From contig NZ_JPER01000003.1 in the NCBI RefSeq assembly GCF_000753715.1, positions 1 through 64,000 on the forward strand: a DNA stretch of 64,000 bases, in the 5' to 3' direction. The position numbers and the translations under genes are program-made. Position 1 is the stretch's first letter, and the number at the start of each line of letters is the position of its first letter. Shown one piece after another: positions 52,143-61,778 of the stretch. The stretch is from Pseudidiomarina salinarum. Lineage in GTDB: Bacteria > Pseudomonadota > Gammaproteobacteria > Enterobacterales > Alteromonadaceae. Below the pieces are notes generated by a model. The model was not told the origin of the DNA. It searched no databases and saw only the letters and a program-made list of their open reading frames with translations.

Positions 52143-52481
52143 TTAGTTGAGTTTCGAGATTAATTCGCGAACCTCGTCAGCAGTTAATGGCCTCACCAGA
52201 CGATCCACTTCTTTACCATCGCGTAGGAGTATCAAAGTCGGCCAGAGCTTTACCCTGAACGCACGCCCCAGTCGTTTGCCCTTTCCGTCATATATTTTAA
52301 TATGACGCAGCCCTGAATGCTCAGCTACAGCTTCTTTTATCGCGGGGCTTGCTGCCTGACAGTGTCCGCACCAGGGCGCGCCAAAATCAAGTAAAGTATC
52401 GCCGGGTAACTCGCTAATTTGTTCAAATGTAAATGATTCTTCTGTGTACTCAGAGTTAGAACCAATATCGTTGGTTGTCAT
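52143..52481 (-). CDS. Thioredoxin-family protein
   Basis: This 112-residue protein has the thioredoxin active site FGAPWCGHC (here CGHC instead of CGPC) and the cis-Pro in KLWPTLILL. It is cytoplasmic. CGHC is more oxidising than CGPC. It lies upstream of arsR on the same strand with a 139-base gap, and could supply electrons to arsenate reductase, though arsC is broken here. Confidence 0.85.
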   Translation of the reverse strand: MTTNDIGSNSEYTEESFTFEQISELPGDTLLDFGAPWCGHCQAASPAIKEAVAEHSGLRHIKIYDGKGKRLGRAFRVKLWPTLILLRDGKEVDRLVRPLTADEVRELISKLN

Positions 52482-52709
52482 GCCATTTACTCCTTTAATC
52501 CCTGTACTGATAGAGCAGATTATAGCCTATGGCGGCCACATTCGACATGCTCTGACAGGTGGTATTATTCCAGCGAAACGATGGCTGCGCCTCAAAGGCA
52601 AAGGTTAAAGCAGGCTGATTTTCGCGTTTACACCGAAGCTGTGCTAGAACTTTACAGGCAAACAATTTTTGAACAAATGCAGATTTTGCATACTACGGAG
52701 GAAACACTT

Positions 52710-53657
52710 ATGCGTATCCAGTTCTCAGGCAAAAGAAGCAGCGTTACGTTATGTACTGTAGCGTTGACAACCTTAGCGGTGGGGGGCTGCACGGGTACGC
52801 ACGAGGAGCTCCAGCGTGCTAAGGCTATGCATGAGGAAAGGGTGATGCAGCGCGCCCTCGAAGAGTATCGAACGGCGGGCACCAGCCGGGCAGAGCTGTG
52901 GGAAATGCCGAGTGAACAGGCTGCTGAATATGAAGAGCGCTTGAGAGTCCGGGCGAATAACGATGTAGATAATTATCTGCAGCCCGCAAATGTGCAGCCG
53001 ATAGCCTGTGATCTTGATGCGGATACCAGAGCCTGGGTGATGTTTCAAATGAGCGCTGAAGGCCGCGAGCAGGTACTCAGAAACGAAGCACAACATGGCA
53101 CGCGCACTGAATCAGCTCCTGAGATTAGGATCATAAGCGGTACTTGCGATCAGCGTAAGCTCCAGGGAGAGTTTGTGGCTTTATATAGTTACGACTTCAG
53201 CTTCCTGAGCCCAGATTTTTCAACCGCGACGAAAGTAACAGGCCGCTCCGAAGGCACGATGAAAAATGGCGTACCGGATGGCGAGTTGCAGGCCACCAGA
53301 AAGGATATGTCGACTTCCAGTTTTTCCAGCGAACCGAGAGCCACCTACTACCACCGGATAAGTCGCCACGAAAACAGCGAACGCGTAGGCAGTTCTGCAA
53401 CTCTCACGCAGACCAGTGGTAATGAGTCTTTGAATGTCACTCATGTGTTAAGCGACCGTCGCCAACTTGGCTTAAGCTGGATGCAAGGGCAACCCAATAC
53501 TCGCTTCTTTTTGCTTGATGGTGAACTGGACGGTTATATGCAGTTTGCCAATGCCACGTTGAGTGATAGTCCACATTGCTACCGCCGGGGCACACAACTT
53601 TCAAGCAACACTTATTGTGAAAGTATTAAAAATGAGCTGGAAGCATTGGTACCCTAA
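52710..53657 (+). CDS. Predicted lipoprotein of unknown function
   Basis: This 315-residue protein has a lipoprotein signal (LCTVALTTLAVGGC, lipobox Cys near residue 28). GGAGG lies 8 bases before ATG 52710, which decides this start over the longer open frame from 52581. The body is hydrophilic with no recognised domain. It ends tail to tail with the cytochrome oxidase assembly gene (4-base overlap). Confidence 0.65.
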   Translation: MRIQFSGKRSSVTLCTVALTTLAVGGCTGTHEELQRAKAMHEERVMQRALEEYRTAGTSRAELWEMPSEQAAEYEERLRVRANNDVDNYLQPANVQPIACDLDADTRAWVMFQMSAEGREQVLRNEAQHGTRTESAPEIRIISGTCDQRKLQGEFVALYSYDFSFLSPDFSTATKVTGRSEGTMKNGVPDGELQATRKDMSTSSFSSEPRATYYHRISRHENSERVGSSATLTQTSGNESLNVTHVLSDRRQLGLSWMQGQPNTRFFLLDGELDGYMQFANATLSDSPHCYRRGTQLSSNTYCESIKNELEALVP

Positions 53658-54469
53658 CCCGACAACATCCGCCGATTTAGATGTTTATACCATCGGTTGC
53701 CCGCCCACAGAGAGGCGGCGATATAGGGAATGCCGCCCAGCACCCACATGATCAGGCCAGCCAGTTGCTGGTCCTGCAGATGGCGGGCCTCGCCATATAA
53801 AGGTGCGCCAGCGAAGGTTAGAAGCGCTCCTAAGAACCCGGTGTGCATCAGGGTGAAAAGCAGCGCCAGCAACGCAAACGGGGCTTTGCGGGCGTTGGCG
53901 TACAATACCGACCACCAGAACCAGACGGCGGTGATTAAAAAGCAGGCATGTTCAAATACATGCACCCAGGGGTCGTTCACCGCCAGCATATAAAAGACCG
54001 GGATATGCCAGAACCAGATCATAAACCCGTGGAGGTAGGCACATAGCATGGGGTAGCGGGTAATCTTGAAAGCAAGGCCCCAGAAGCGCCGCCCATGTCG
54101 GCCAAAGGCCACAAATAACTGCGGCAGCGGCTTACAAAACGTGAACAGTGGCGCTATCACCACCATCATAAACATGTGCTGGGTCATGTGGGCGGCGGCG
54201 CTAACTTCCGCCCATTCGTCCAGCGGACCCAGAATGGTCATCAGAGTAATGATTGCCGTGCCGTGGAACAGCCACCGACGCCAGGTACGCGTGGGGCTGC
54301 GCCTGGCTCCCAGGATATACATCAGCCAGAAGATCCCCACCGCCAGCGCAGTCAGGCCGGAAGCTAATCGTTCCTGACCGTCACTGGTGACCGGGTTATG
54401 AGCAAAAGCCACCGGAATCCAAAGCGCCACTAACGCCAGCAGCGCCGCAATAACAAGAGCTAGACGCAT
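53654..54469 (-). CDS. ctaG: Caa3-type oxidase assembly factor (CtaG-like membrane protein)
   Basis: This 271-residue protein has about seven membrane helices and conserved histidines in AAAHMTQHMFMMVV, GFMIWFWHIP and LMHTGFLGALL. These are features of the caa3_CtaG family, which helps insert copper into cytochrome oxidases. It is the last gene of the oxidase operon and overlaps the small membrane gene by 10 bases. Confidence 0.85.
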   Translation of the reverse strand: MRLALVIAALLALVALWIPVAFAHNPVTSDGQERLASGLTALAVGIFWLMYILGARRSPTRTWRRWLFHGTAIITLMTILGPLDEWAEVSAAAHMTQHMFMMVVIAPLFTFCKPLPQLFVAFGRHGRRFWGLAFKITRYPMLCAYLHGFMIWFWHIPVFYMLAVNDPWVHVFEHACFLITAVWFWWSVLYANARKAPFALLALLFTLMHTGFLGALLTFAGAPLYGEARHLQDQQLAGLIMWVLGGIPYIAASLWAGNRWYKHLNRRMLSG

Positions 54470-54801
54470 GGCGGCAGTAGCGCGCTTGGTAGACCAATCG
54501 CCAGCGTTGCAACGGCTGCCAGTAAATAAAGTGCCGCTGAAGTTCTCAGCAGAAAGCGCGCATTACCGCGTTCAGCCGGCGTAGAACGATAGGCCAGCCA
54601 GGCCAAATAAAGCAACAAGGTAGCGAACACCAGGGTATGCAACAACAGCACGGCATTCAGCCAGGTCGATGATCCGGCTTCGGCAGGCGGCGGCGCGATT
54701 GCACAACCGGCCCCCTGACCTCCGTAAAGCACCACGTAATACACGGCCCATATCAGCAATCCGGAAAACAGATGTAACGGGTGAGCACGCAGTGTTTTCA
54801 T
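54460..54801 (-). CDS. Small membrane protein of the oxidase operon
   Basis: This 113-residue protein has three membrane helices (HLFSGLLIWAVYYVVLYGG; VLLLHTLVFATLLLYLAWLA; TSAALYLLAAVATLAIGLP). ATG 54801 overlaps the oxidase stop (ATGA), so coupling is tight. A longer frame runs to 54876 but lies inside the oxidase gene. No family is recognised; a small oxidase subunit is likely. Confidence 0.65.
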   Translation of the reverse strand: MKTLRAHPLHLFSGLLIWAVYYVVLYGGQGAGCAIAPPPAEAGSSTWLNAVLLLHTLVFATLLLYLAWLAYRSTPAERGNARFLLRTSAALYLLAAVATLAIGLPSALLPPCV

Positions 54802-57299
54802 GCCGGCCCCCAGGCTATGGGTAATAGTAAGAATGACGCCACGCTGCACCAGAAGATCGCCAGGGTAAATATCCACATGGGTCTTAACACGACCGGCTCA
54901 TAAGGCAGCTTTTTACTCACATAACCGAAGCGAACGCGCAGCGCCTGCAGGCCGGTTGCGATGACAGTGATGGAACTATGGAAAATAAGAAACATCAGCA
55001 TCACAAAGAGCACGGCGTCATGGGTATATTCAGTGGTCGCCAGTGGTGAAGCAAAAGTAATCCAGGCTAATAGCGCCAGATGCGCCGCCCCTGTCCCGGT
55101 GGCCACCCAGAACCGGCTTTCCAGCCCGCTATCGTTGCCGGCCTTCAGCTTTTTCACCGCGCCGCTATACCACCAGGTGGCACCGGTTAACAGCAGACCA
55201 CTTAGCGCCATCATGGGTAATGAGATGGGTGACTCGTCCGGTACCGCCCAGTTAGGGGCTACCGTCCATAAGTACAACCAGCCGAATAACAAGGCTAAAT
55301 ATAAGGCGCCGTCAGCCAGCAGGGTAATCACCATACCCCATAAGCCCGAGCCATCGGTGGTGCGTGATTGCAAAGGCGCTTCTTCGGGCTCTTTATCACC
55401 AAGCGGCGCCGCTTTCGGGTGACCGCCATTCTCCCAGCTCCAGCGGAACAGAAACACGGCAGCAACGGCGGCAGCTACCATAGCGACCGTATAACTGCGT
55501 ACCAGCAGACTCACACATAACACGGCAAGGACGGCCGCGGTGATCAGCGGCAACCATGAATTGGTCGGCAACAGCATCACTTCTTTAAGCTTGCCGGTAA
55601 TGGCATCGGTACCAAAGGTTTCACGCCGGCCGTGTTCTATCTGCGTTAAACCGTGTTCGCCCGCCGGGATACTTTCCAGTAGTTCCGGTTGATTCCACAA
55701 AGGATGCCGGCTTTTTATCTCGGGCAGACTGGCGAAATTATACATCGGCGGAGGGGTCCCGGTAGCCCATTCCAGCGTGTCCGCATTCCAGGGATTGGAG
55801 CCGGCCTTGCGACCAAAACGAAAGTGCAGCACCACATCAATAATGATCATGGCAACACCTGTAGCAATCACAAAGCTCCCCACTGAAGAAAGGAGATTCA
55901 GCCAGTCCCAGCCTGCTCCCTCCCCGTAGGTATAAAAACGTCTTGGCATGCCCAGCAGGCCCGTCAGATGCATCAGGAAGAAGGTGGCGTTAAAACCAAT
56001 AAAGGTCAGCCAGAAGCCCCAGCGGCCCAGGCGCTCTGAGGGCATACGCCCGGAAAAATGCGGCAACCAGTAATACAGCCCGCCGATTAACGGAAACAGC
56101 ATGCCACCGACCAGCACATAGTGCAGGTGCGCCACCACAAAGTGGCTATCGTGAACCTGCCAGTTAAAGGGCACCATCGCCAGCATCACGCCAGTTAAGC
56201 CACCGATGACGAAGATAAACAGAAAGCCAAATATCCATAACATCGGCAGGCTGTAAACTACCCGCCCGGTCCATATGGTGGCCAGCCAGGCGAAAATCTG
56301 AATGGCGGTGGGGATGGCCACCATCATGCTGGCCATGGAGAAAAAAGCCTGGGCCATCTGGGGGATGCCCACAGTAAACATATGGTGTGCCCACAGCCCG
56401 AAACTAATGAAGCCGGTCAGAATAACCGCCATCACTATCCAGCGGTATCCGACCAGAGGGCGGCCGGTAAAAACCGGCAGAATAGTAGAGACCATGCCAG
56501 CGGCAGGTAGAAATATTATGTACACTTCGGGATGTCCAAACAGCCAGAACAAGTGCTGCCATAAAATAGGATCGCCACCAGCGGCCACGTCAAAAAAGGG
56601 CATACCTGCAGCACGCTCCAGTTCCAGCAAAATACTGGCGAGAATAAGCGGCGGAAAACCAAACACAATCATCAGCGCCGTTACCAGAATGTACCAGCAG
56701 AAAATCGGCATCTTGCTCAGTGTCATGCCCTGTGTGCGCGAGCGTAATATAGCAACGGTGAGTTCAATACCTGCGGACACGGCGGATATTTCAACGAAGG
56801 TAATACCCAGCAACCAGAAATCCGAGCCGGGACCGGGCGAAAATTCAGCGTTGCTGAGCGGGGTATACATAAACCAGCCAGCATCAGGGGCAATCCCCAG
56901 CAACAGGCTCGACAGAACAATGATGCCGCCAAACAGATAACAATAGTAACCCAGTGCGCTGAGCCGCGGAAAAATCAGGTCGCGGGCACCAATCATTTTC
57001 GGGATCAGGTAAATAGCCGCGCCTTCCAGAATAGGAATAGCGAACAGAAACATCATTACCGTGCCATGCATGGTAAACATCTGGCTGTATAAACCAGGGC
57101 TTAGGGTGTCCTGGTCTGGCAGCGCTAACTGAGTGCGGATAAGCATGGCCAGCAAACCGCCGATCAGGAAGAAGATACCGCCTGTTACCATAAACCGGCG
57201 CCCTACCGAGGTATGATTGACCGCCGCTAAAGCGCCCCATCCAGGCAGGTTCCTCCAGACTTTATCAAAACGCTGATGCAAGTTATCTGGTTCAGTCAT
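54798..57299 (-). CDS. ctaD: Cytochrome c oxidase subunit I-III fusion
   Basis: In this 833-residue protein the N-terminal 550 residues are subunit I: heme a ligand in TMHGTVMMF, the CuB region WLFGHPEVYIIFLPAAG (His and cross-linked Tyr), WAHHMF, and HFVVAHLHYVLVGG. The C-terminal 230 residues are a subunit III-like helical domain (GLWGMVITLLADGALYLALL, then FHSSITVIATGL). A charged linker joins them. Fused COX1-3 is known in caa3-type oxidases. ATG 57299 overlaps the subunit II stop. Confidence 0.9.
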   Translation of the reverse strand: MTEPDNLHQRFDKVWRNLPGWGALAAVNHTSVGRRFMVTGGIFFLIGGLLAMLIRTQLALPDQDTLSPGLYSQMFTMHGTVMMFLFAIPILEGAAIYLIPKMIGARDLIFPRLSALGYYCYLFGGIIVLSSLLLGIAPDAGWFMYTPLSNAEFSPGPGSDFWLLGITFVEISAVSAGIELTVAILRSRTQGMTLSKMPIFCWYILVTALMIVFGFPPLILASILLELERAAGMPFFDVAAGGDPILWQHLFWLFGHPEVYIIFLPAAGMVSTILPVFTGRPLVGYRWIVMAVILTGFISFGLWAHHMFTVGIPQMAQAFFSMASMMVAIPTAIQIFAWLATIWTGRVVYSLPMLWIFGFLFIFVIGGLTGVMLAMVPFNWQVHDSHFVVAHLHYVLVGGMLFPLIGGLYYWLPHFSGRMPSERLGRWGFWLTFIGFNATFFLMHLTGLLGMPRRFYTYGEGAGWDWLNLLSSVGSFVIATGVAMIIIDVVLHFRFGRKAGSNPWNADTLEWATGTPPPMYNFASLPEIKSRHPLWNQPELLESIPAGEHGLTQIEHGRRETFGTDAITGKLKEVMLLPTNSWLPLITAAVLAVLCVSLLVRSYTVAMVAAAVAAVFLFRWSWENGGHPKAAPLGDKEPEEAPLQSRTTDGSGLWGMVITLLADGALYLALLFGWLYLWTVAPNWAVPDESPISLPMMALSGLLLTGATWWYSGAVKKLKAGNDSGLESRFWVATGTGAAHLALLAWITFASPLATTEYTHDAVLFVMLMFLIFHSSITVIATGLQALRVRFGYVSKKLPYEPVVLRPMWIFTLAIFWCSVASFLLLPIAWGPA

Positions 57300-58011
57300 T
57301 TGTTTCAGCGCCCTCCTGCTGTAACCACGCCTCAAAATCTTCAGCGCTAAGCGCTATTATGGTGAAGCCCATAACAGCGTGCCCACCACCACAGAATTCT
57401 GCACACTGTCCGCTATACTCACCAACTTGATTTGCCTCAAGCCGTAATACATTGGTACGGCCGGGAATCGCATCGATCTTGCCGCCCAGACGCGGCGACC
57501 AGAACGAATGAATAACGTCTGCGCTGCTTATATGAAAATCGACAGGGGTATCCACAGGGATATGAATTTCATTGATTGCCTGGATATCGGTATCCGGATA
57601 AGAAACCTCCCAGAACCACTGACGGGCTTTGATATCGATCCGCATCCCTTCCCCTTGCTGGAGAGGTAAAGGCAATAAACTGTGACCAATGGGAATACCG
57701 AACGTCAGCAGCGCGGTGATGGTGACCACCGGCAGGGCAATCCCGCCGGCCAGGATCCACCGGTTTTGTATCCGCTGAGCTTCAGCGTCGCTGAGTTCCT
57801 CGTTGTTACGACGTACCGCATACCAACACAGCAAGATGAGGCCGATGAAAATAGTCAGGGCACCGATGAGCATCGCCCAGGTCAGCGCGGCCACTGACCC
57901 GGCTGCGGGTCCGGCCGGATCGAGGCTTGAATAAGGCCCGCTGCAGCCGCTCAAGAGCATTAGGCTGGCGGCGACTGTGGCTGCTGCTAATGTCTTTTTC
58001 ATAGTGGCCAC
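57292..58011 (-). CDS. coxB: Cytochrome c oxidase subunit II
   Basis: This 239-residue protein has a lipoprotein-type signal (ATVAASLMLLSGC), two membrane helices and the periplasmic CuA domain with HSFWSPRL and GQCAEFCGGGHAVM (two Cys, His, Met). No C-terminal cytochrome c domain follows, unlike classical caa3 subunit II. GTG 58011 (GGAGG 7 bases upstream) and ATG 58002 are both possible starts. It overlaps its neighbours on both sides. Confidence 0.9.
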   Translation of the reverse strand: MATMKKTLAAATVAASLMLLSGCSGPYSSLDPAGPAAGSVAALTWAMLIGALTIFIGLILLCWYAVRRNNEELSDAEAQRIQNRWILAGGIALPVVTITALLTFGIPIGHSLLPLPLQQGEGMRIDIKARQWFWEVSYPDTDIQAINEIHIPVDTPVDFHISSADVIHSFWSPRLGGKIDAIPGRTNVLRLEANQVGEYSGQCAEFCGGGHAVMGFTIIALSAEDFEAWLQQEGAETND

Positions 58012-58445
58012 GCGAAAGCCTCCGGCGCGTCCGGCTTGGACAATGCCAGCCAGACAATACCCACCATCACCAGAATCAGAATCACAGAAGAGAGCCTGCT
58101 CAGAAGTCGCAGATCCTGGTATTGCTGACGTTCCGCGCGGGTAATTAACATCCCTAACAACCCATGAATAATCACCAGGATGGTGACCAGCGTGAGTTTA
58201 GCGGCTAACCAGAATTCGACGGCGTCGGTCAGCATTACAACAATGGCGCCCGCCGCCATAGCAACCAGTGCCGCAGGGGTGGCTATATAAGTGAATACAA
58301 CATGCGCGATGGAGTCATGGTTGCCGGGGGTACGCTCAAACTCGTCGGCTGATTTAGCCGCCCCGGCCAGCAATACAGGAATATATAAAATCCCGGCAGC
58401 CCAGAATAACAAAGCAATGATATGAAGCGATAGAAACCATATCAC
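57999..58445 (-). CDS. CopD/HemJ-like membrane protein
   Basis: This 148-residue protein has four membrane helices starting IWFLSLHIIALLFWAAGILY, with His in the first helix and in VIIHGLLGMLI. This pattern resembles CopD/HemJ-type proteins that bind heme or copper. It heads the oxidase operon and overlaps coxB. It may support heme or copper supply to the oxidase. Confidence 0.65.
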   Translation of the reverse strand: MIWFLSLHIIALLFWAAGILYIPVLLAGAAKSADEFERTPGNHDSIAHVVFTYIATPAALVAMAAGAIVVMLTDAVEFWLAAKLTLVTILVIIHGLLGMLITRAERQQYQDLRLLSRLSSVILILVMVGIVWLALSKPDAPEAFAWPL

Positions 58446-58574
58446 GTGTCAGCACTCCCCTATGCGCTAATACAGAAGAGTATTCAGCTTTGCAGGCGAA
58501 ACGCATTTTTGCAAGGTAACGACCTGGTTTGCCGGTTATTTTTTATACGCTCAACTTGCCGGTAGACCACACAA

Positions 58575-58587
58575 TAGCGATTCGCTA
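58575..58587. promoter_or_regulatory. 13-bp palindrome upstream of the oxidase operon
   Basis: TAGCGA-t-TCGCTA is a perfect 6-1-6 dyad in the 216-base gap between the divergent oxidase operon and the small membrane gene. It could be an operator. No promoter elements were placed. Confidence 0.3.
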
Positions 58588-58661
58588 CTATAAGTTCAGT
58601 TCATGAGGGGCTTTTTCCACAATGGGAAGCGCCCTCTGAAGCGAAACCTTAAGGCGCCTTT

Positions 58662-58880
58662 ATGAAGAATGTAATTATCGTTCTCGTTACCATAATCATT
58701 CATAGTGCAATTTCTTATTACTATGGGATTGATTACAACCTGATTAGAGAACCATTCTCGTTTTACTCTTTTTTGCGAGACATCTCGTTATTTACAGCCG
58801 TATATTTATCTATTTTGTGTCTATGTAAGTTCTTTACGTACATGAAAGATAAGTCTTCTTCCTTAAAAAATAGTATTTAA
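58662..58880 (+). CDS. Small hydrophobic protein (72 aa)
   Basis: This 72-residue protein has two membrane helices (NVIIVLVTIIIHSAISYYYG; DISLFTAVYLSILCLC). It is divergent from the oxidase operon, 217 bases away. The ribosome binding site (AAGGCG) is modest. It is AT-rich against GC-rich neighbours. No family is recognised. Confidence 0.45.
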   Translation: MKNVIIVLVTIIIHSAISYYYGIDYNLIREPFSFYSFLRDISLFTAVYLSILCLCKFFTYMKDKSSSLKNSI

Positions 58881-58936
58881 ACTCAAATAACGGCGGGGCG
58901 CCTGCCTCACCCATCCCTAAAAATGGCAAAAATTCA

Positions 58937-60337
58937 GTGATTACTTGCTTTCAGTTCGACGAATGGACGTATCGGGTTGACGACTACGTTTTGATTCATA
59001 GCAGTGGCGAAAGCATTCAGCTTGAGCCCCGGCTAGGCAGACTGCTGGAAATGTTTTGCCTGAATCCGAGGCAGGTACTTAGTCGTGACCACATTATTGC
59101 GGAGTTATGGGCACCGCGCATCGTTTCTGACGAAAGCCTGACTGTTGCCATTAGTCAACTGCGGCGATACCTGCGGCAAACAGACTCCACCAGGCTTATT
59201 AAAACCATATCTGGACGTGGCTATGCCTGGCAGCCTGACACTAAGGCAGCTACGTCCATCGCAGCTACATCGACGCGCAATACCAGAACGACCCGATGGC
59301 TGACTGCGGGTATTGTGGCCAGCGCAATGGTAGTGATAAGCGCAGTCTTGTGGTGGCCAAAGTCAGGGGTACCCAACGCAGCAACCACGCCGCCGGCTTT
59401 TATTGAGCAGTTAAATCACGCCGCTAAACTGGTGGCCAACCAAAGTGATATAGATAAAGCCATAGGGTTATATCGCGATGTGCTTGCGGAAGGTCCGAAT
59501 GCGGCAGCATATTACGGGCTGGCGCAGGCCAAACTGGCACGCATATCGCCCCATGAGATCCCGTTACACGCCGACGAACTAACCGGATTAATAGAGCGTG
59601 CGCTCGACGAAGACCCAGCATTACCGGAAGCTGAATGGCTACTGGGCATGATCCATTTTTACGGGCACTGGGATTTTGCGAGGGCTAAAACCATGCTGGT
59701 GGCCGAATTCAACCGGGATAATCGCTCGCCCAGGTTCTTACAGCAATTCTCCGAAGTGATGCTGGCGCTGGGAGAGGCCGCCTGGGTCGAACGCGCCATA
59801 CATGAACTACGCCGCCATCATCCGGAATTTTATGCAGCGCCAACACTCGCCTGGCTGCACTTATTGTTAGGCGACCCGGATTCAGCTCAGCAGGAGATCG
59901 AGCGTATTCTGGCGGCTGAACCAGCGAGCTTCAATTTGCACGTTTCGGCGCAACATGTTGCTTATCAGGCCGGCGATATGAACACGGCCTGGTTCCATCT
60001 TGACGCTTTATTGGCGCTAACTCAGATAAATGAAGCTGACAGAACGCGGCTACAGCAGGCCTTCGACAGGGGCGGTCTTGCTGCAGTCCATCGCAGTCTC
60101 ATGGATAACCTGGTGTCAGGTGATTTGGGCCATTATCGCCCACCCATCGCGAGCGCACGGCACGCCCTGGTTGCCGGTGATCACGAACGCGCTATCCGCT
60201 ATATAGCGCAAGCCGTTGAACAGCGTCAATGGGAAGCCTTATGGTTGCTTGTTGACCCGCATTACGCACCTTTATATGAACATCCCGATTTCATTGCCAT
60301 TGCGAACGAGTTCCGCAATATCACTCGTGCGAATTAA
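58937..60337 (+). CDS. ToxR/CadC-like membrane regulator with TPR domain
   Basis: This is a 466-residue protein. Residues 1-105 are an OmpR-type winged helix (IQLEPRLGRLLEMFCLNPRQ, SDESLTVAISQLRRYL, ISGRGYAWQPD), followed by one membrane helix (ITAGIVASAMVVISAVLWW-like segment near 125-140) and a periplasmic TPR-like region. This is the CadC/ToxR layout: a membrane-bound activator sensing periplasmic conditions. It probably controls the PQQ-like protein gene 90 bases downstream. GTG start. Confidence 0.8.
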   Translation: MITCFQFDEWTYRVDDYVLIHSSGESIQLEPRLGRLLEMFCLNPRQVLSRDHIIAELWAPRIVSDESLTVAISQLRRYLRQTDSTRLIKTISGRGYAWQPDTKAATSIAATSTRNTRTTRWLTAGIVASAMVVISAVLWWPKSGVPNAATTPPAFIEQLNHAAKLVANQSDIDKAIGLYRDVLAEGPNAAAYYGLAQAKLARISPHEIPLHADELTGLIERALDEDPALPEAEWLLGMIHFYGHWDFARAKTMLVAEFNRDNRSPRFLQQFSEVMLALGEAAWVERAIHELRRHHPEFYAAPTLAWLHLLLGDPDSAQQEIERILAAEPASFNLHVSAQHVAYQAGDMNTAWFHLDALLALTQINEADRTRLQQAFDRGGLAAVHRSLMDNLVSGDLGHYRPPIASARHALVAGDHERAIRYIAQAVEQRQWEALWLLVDPHYAPLYEHPDFIAIANEFRNITRAN

Positions 60338-60426
60338 CATAAATTAAGGTCATATTTACTTAATCTTCAGGACATACTACGGCAGCTAATCAAGACTCAT
60401 GACTTTTCACCTCAGGGAACAAAGTC

Positions 60427-61728
60427 ATGAAGAACAAAATCACGGCCGCGCTATGCGTCATTGCAATGATTTTCAGTAGTGCAGCCATTTCTGCAGAAAA
60501 TTGGCACACCTTTAAGGGGAGTAATCAGCGCAGTGGATCCGTTTCGCTGAACTTCCCAACTGAATTATCTACGGTTTGGCAGCATCGTATCCCCACGAAA
60601 GTCACGTCCTCGCCTGTCGTGGTTGATGAGCAACTGCTCATCGGTGGCCTTGACGGTGTGCTTTATGCGTTTGACCTGGATACCCACACCATAAACTGGA
60701 CGCTGGCCACCCAAGGAAGCATCCGCGCCACACCGACCACAGATCAGTCGCATGGCTACGTATTAAGCGAAGACGGATTTTTCTATGCTTTTAACTTAGT
60801 CACCGGCCGCATTCAGTGGCGCTTCGAAACCCTGGGCGAGCAGCGCTTTGCCGCGTACGGTTATAACGCCATGGAAGAAAACAAGCCTGTAGTCGATCCC
60901 TGGGACTACTTATCCTCTTCTGCATTAGTAACCGATGAATTAGTCATTTTTGGAAGCGGCGACAGCCATATTTATGCATTAAACCGAACGACCGGCGAGC
61001 GGGTTTGGTCGTTTAAAACCGGCGGCGTGGTTCACAGTTCTCCTGCTTTGTGGGAAGACTATGTCATTGTCGGCTCCTGGGACAGCAATGTGTACGCACT
61101 GGAATTGGCGTCCGGGAAATTGGTCTGGAAACACGAAACTGAATCGGAACAAAAATACAGTCTCTGGATCGGTGTGCAGGCTAGCCCGGCGGTTTTTAAT
61201 GATAAAGTTTACATTGGTAGCCGCGACGGCTTTCTATATAGCCTGGACGCGAAAACTGGCGGACAAATCTGGCGTTATGACATGGCGAAGTCCTGGGTGG
61301 TCACCACAGTTGCCGTTGATCATGAGCAGGTTTACGTCGGTAGTTCTGATACCGGACTGGCCATTGCGATTAATCGCAACGATGGCATCGAGAGCTGGCG
61401 CTATGAAATCAACAGCTGGAATTACAGTTCGCCGCTGCTGTTCAATGACAGCGTTCTGTTCAGTTCGATGCTGGGTAAGGTTGTGGCGCTTAACAGATCC
61501 GACGGAGCGACTATATGGAAACAGGAGCTCGGTGCCTACCAGGACGACACCTATCAGATTATGAGCGAAGACGGCAAGCTAAGGGCAGCTGACTACAACG
61601 GCATATACGGCTTAATGGCACGGGTTCTTGCCAGTGGTGGTTTTATGGCTTCGCCAATCTGGACCGATAACCGCTTAATTATGGTCAGTAATGCCGGTGA
61701 AATTTCTATTTGGCAAGCAGATAAGTAA
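60427..61728 (+). CDS. Secreted PQQ-like beta-propeller protein
   Basis: This 433-residue protein has a signal peptide (AALCVIAMIFSSAAISA) and about seven repeated blades of the form VYALD..TG...W (e.g. GVLYAFDLDTHTINW, SHIYALNRTTGERVW, NVYALELASGKLVW). Blades of this type resemble BamB and PQQ enzymes but the dehydrogenase catalytic residues are not obvious. It is likely a periplasmic scaffold or sensor partner of the regulator before it. Confidence 0.8.
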   Translation: MKNKITAALCVIAMIFSSAAISAENWHTFKGSNQRSGSVSLNFPTELSTVWQHRIPTKVTSSPVVVDEQLLIGGLDGVLYAFDLDTHTINWTLATQGSIRATPTTDQSHGYVLSEDGFFYAFNLVTGRIQWRFETLGEQRFAAYGYNAMEENKPVVDPWDYLSSSALVTDELVIFGSGDSHIYALNRTTGERVWSFKTGGVVHSSPALWEDYVIVGSWDSNVYALELASGKLVWKHETESEQKYSLWIGVQASPAVFNDKVYIGSRDGFLYSLDAKTGGQIWRYDMAKSWVVTTVAVDHEQVYVGSSDTGLAIAINRNDGIESWRYEINSWNYSSPLLFNDSVLFSSMLGKVVALNRSDGATIWKQELGAYQDDTYQIMSEDGKLRAADYNGIYGLMARVLASGGFMASPIWTDNRLIMVSNAGEISIWQADK

Positions 61729-61778
61729 GATATTATTCGCAGAAATTTATCTGATGAAATAGTGGTAAGAAAAGCATA

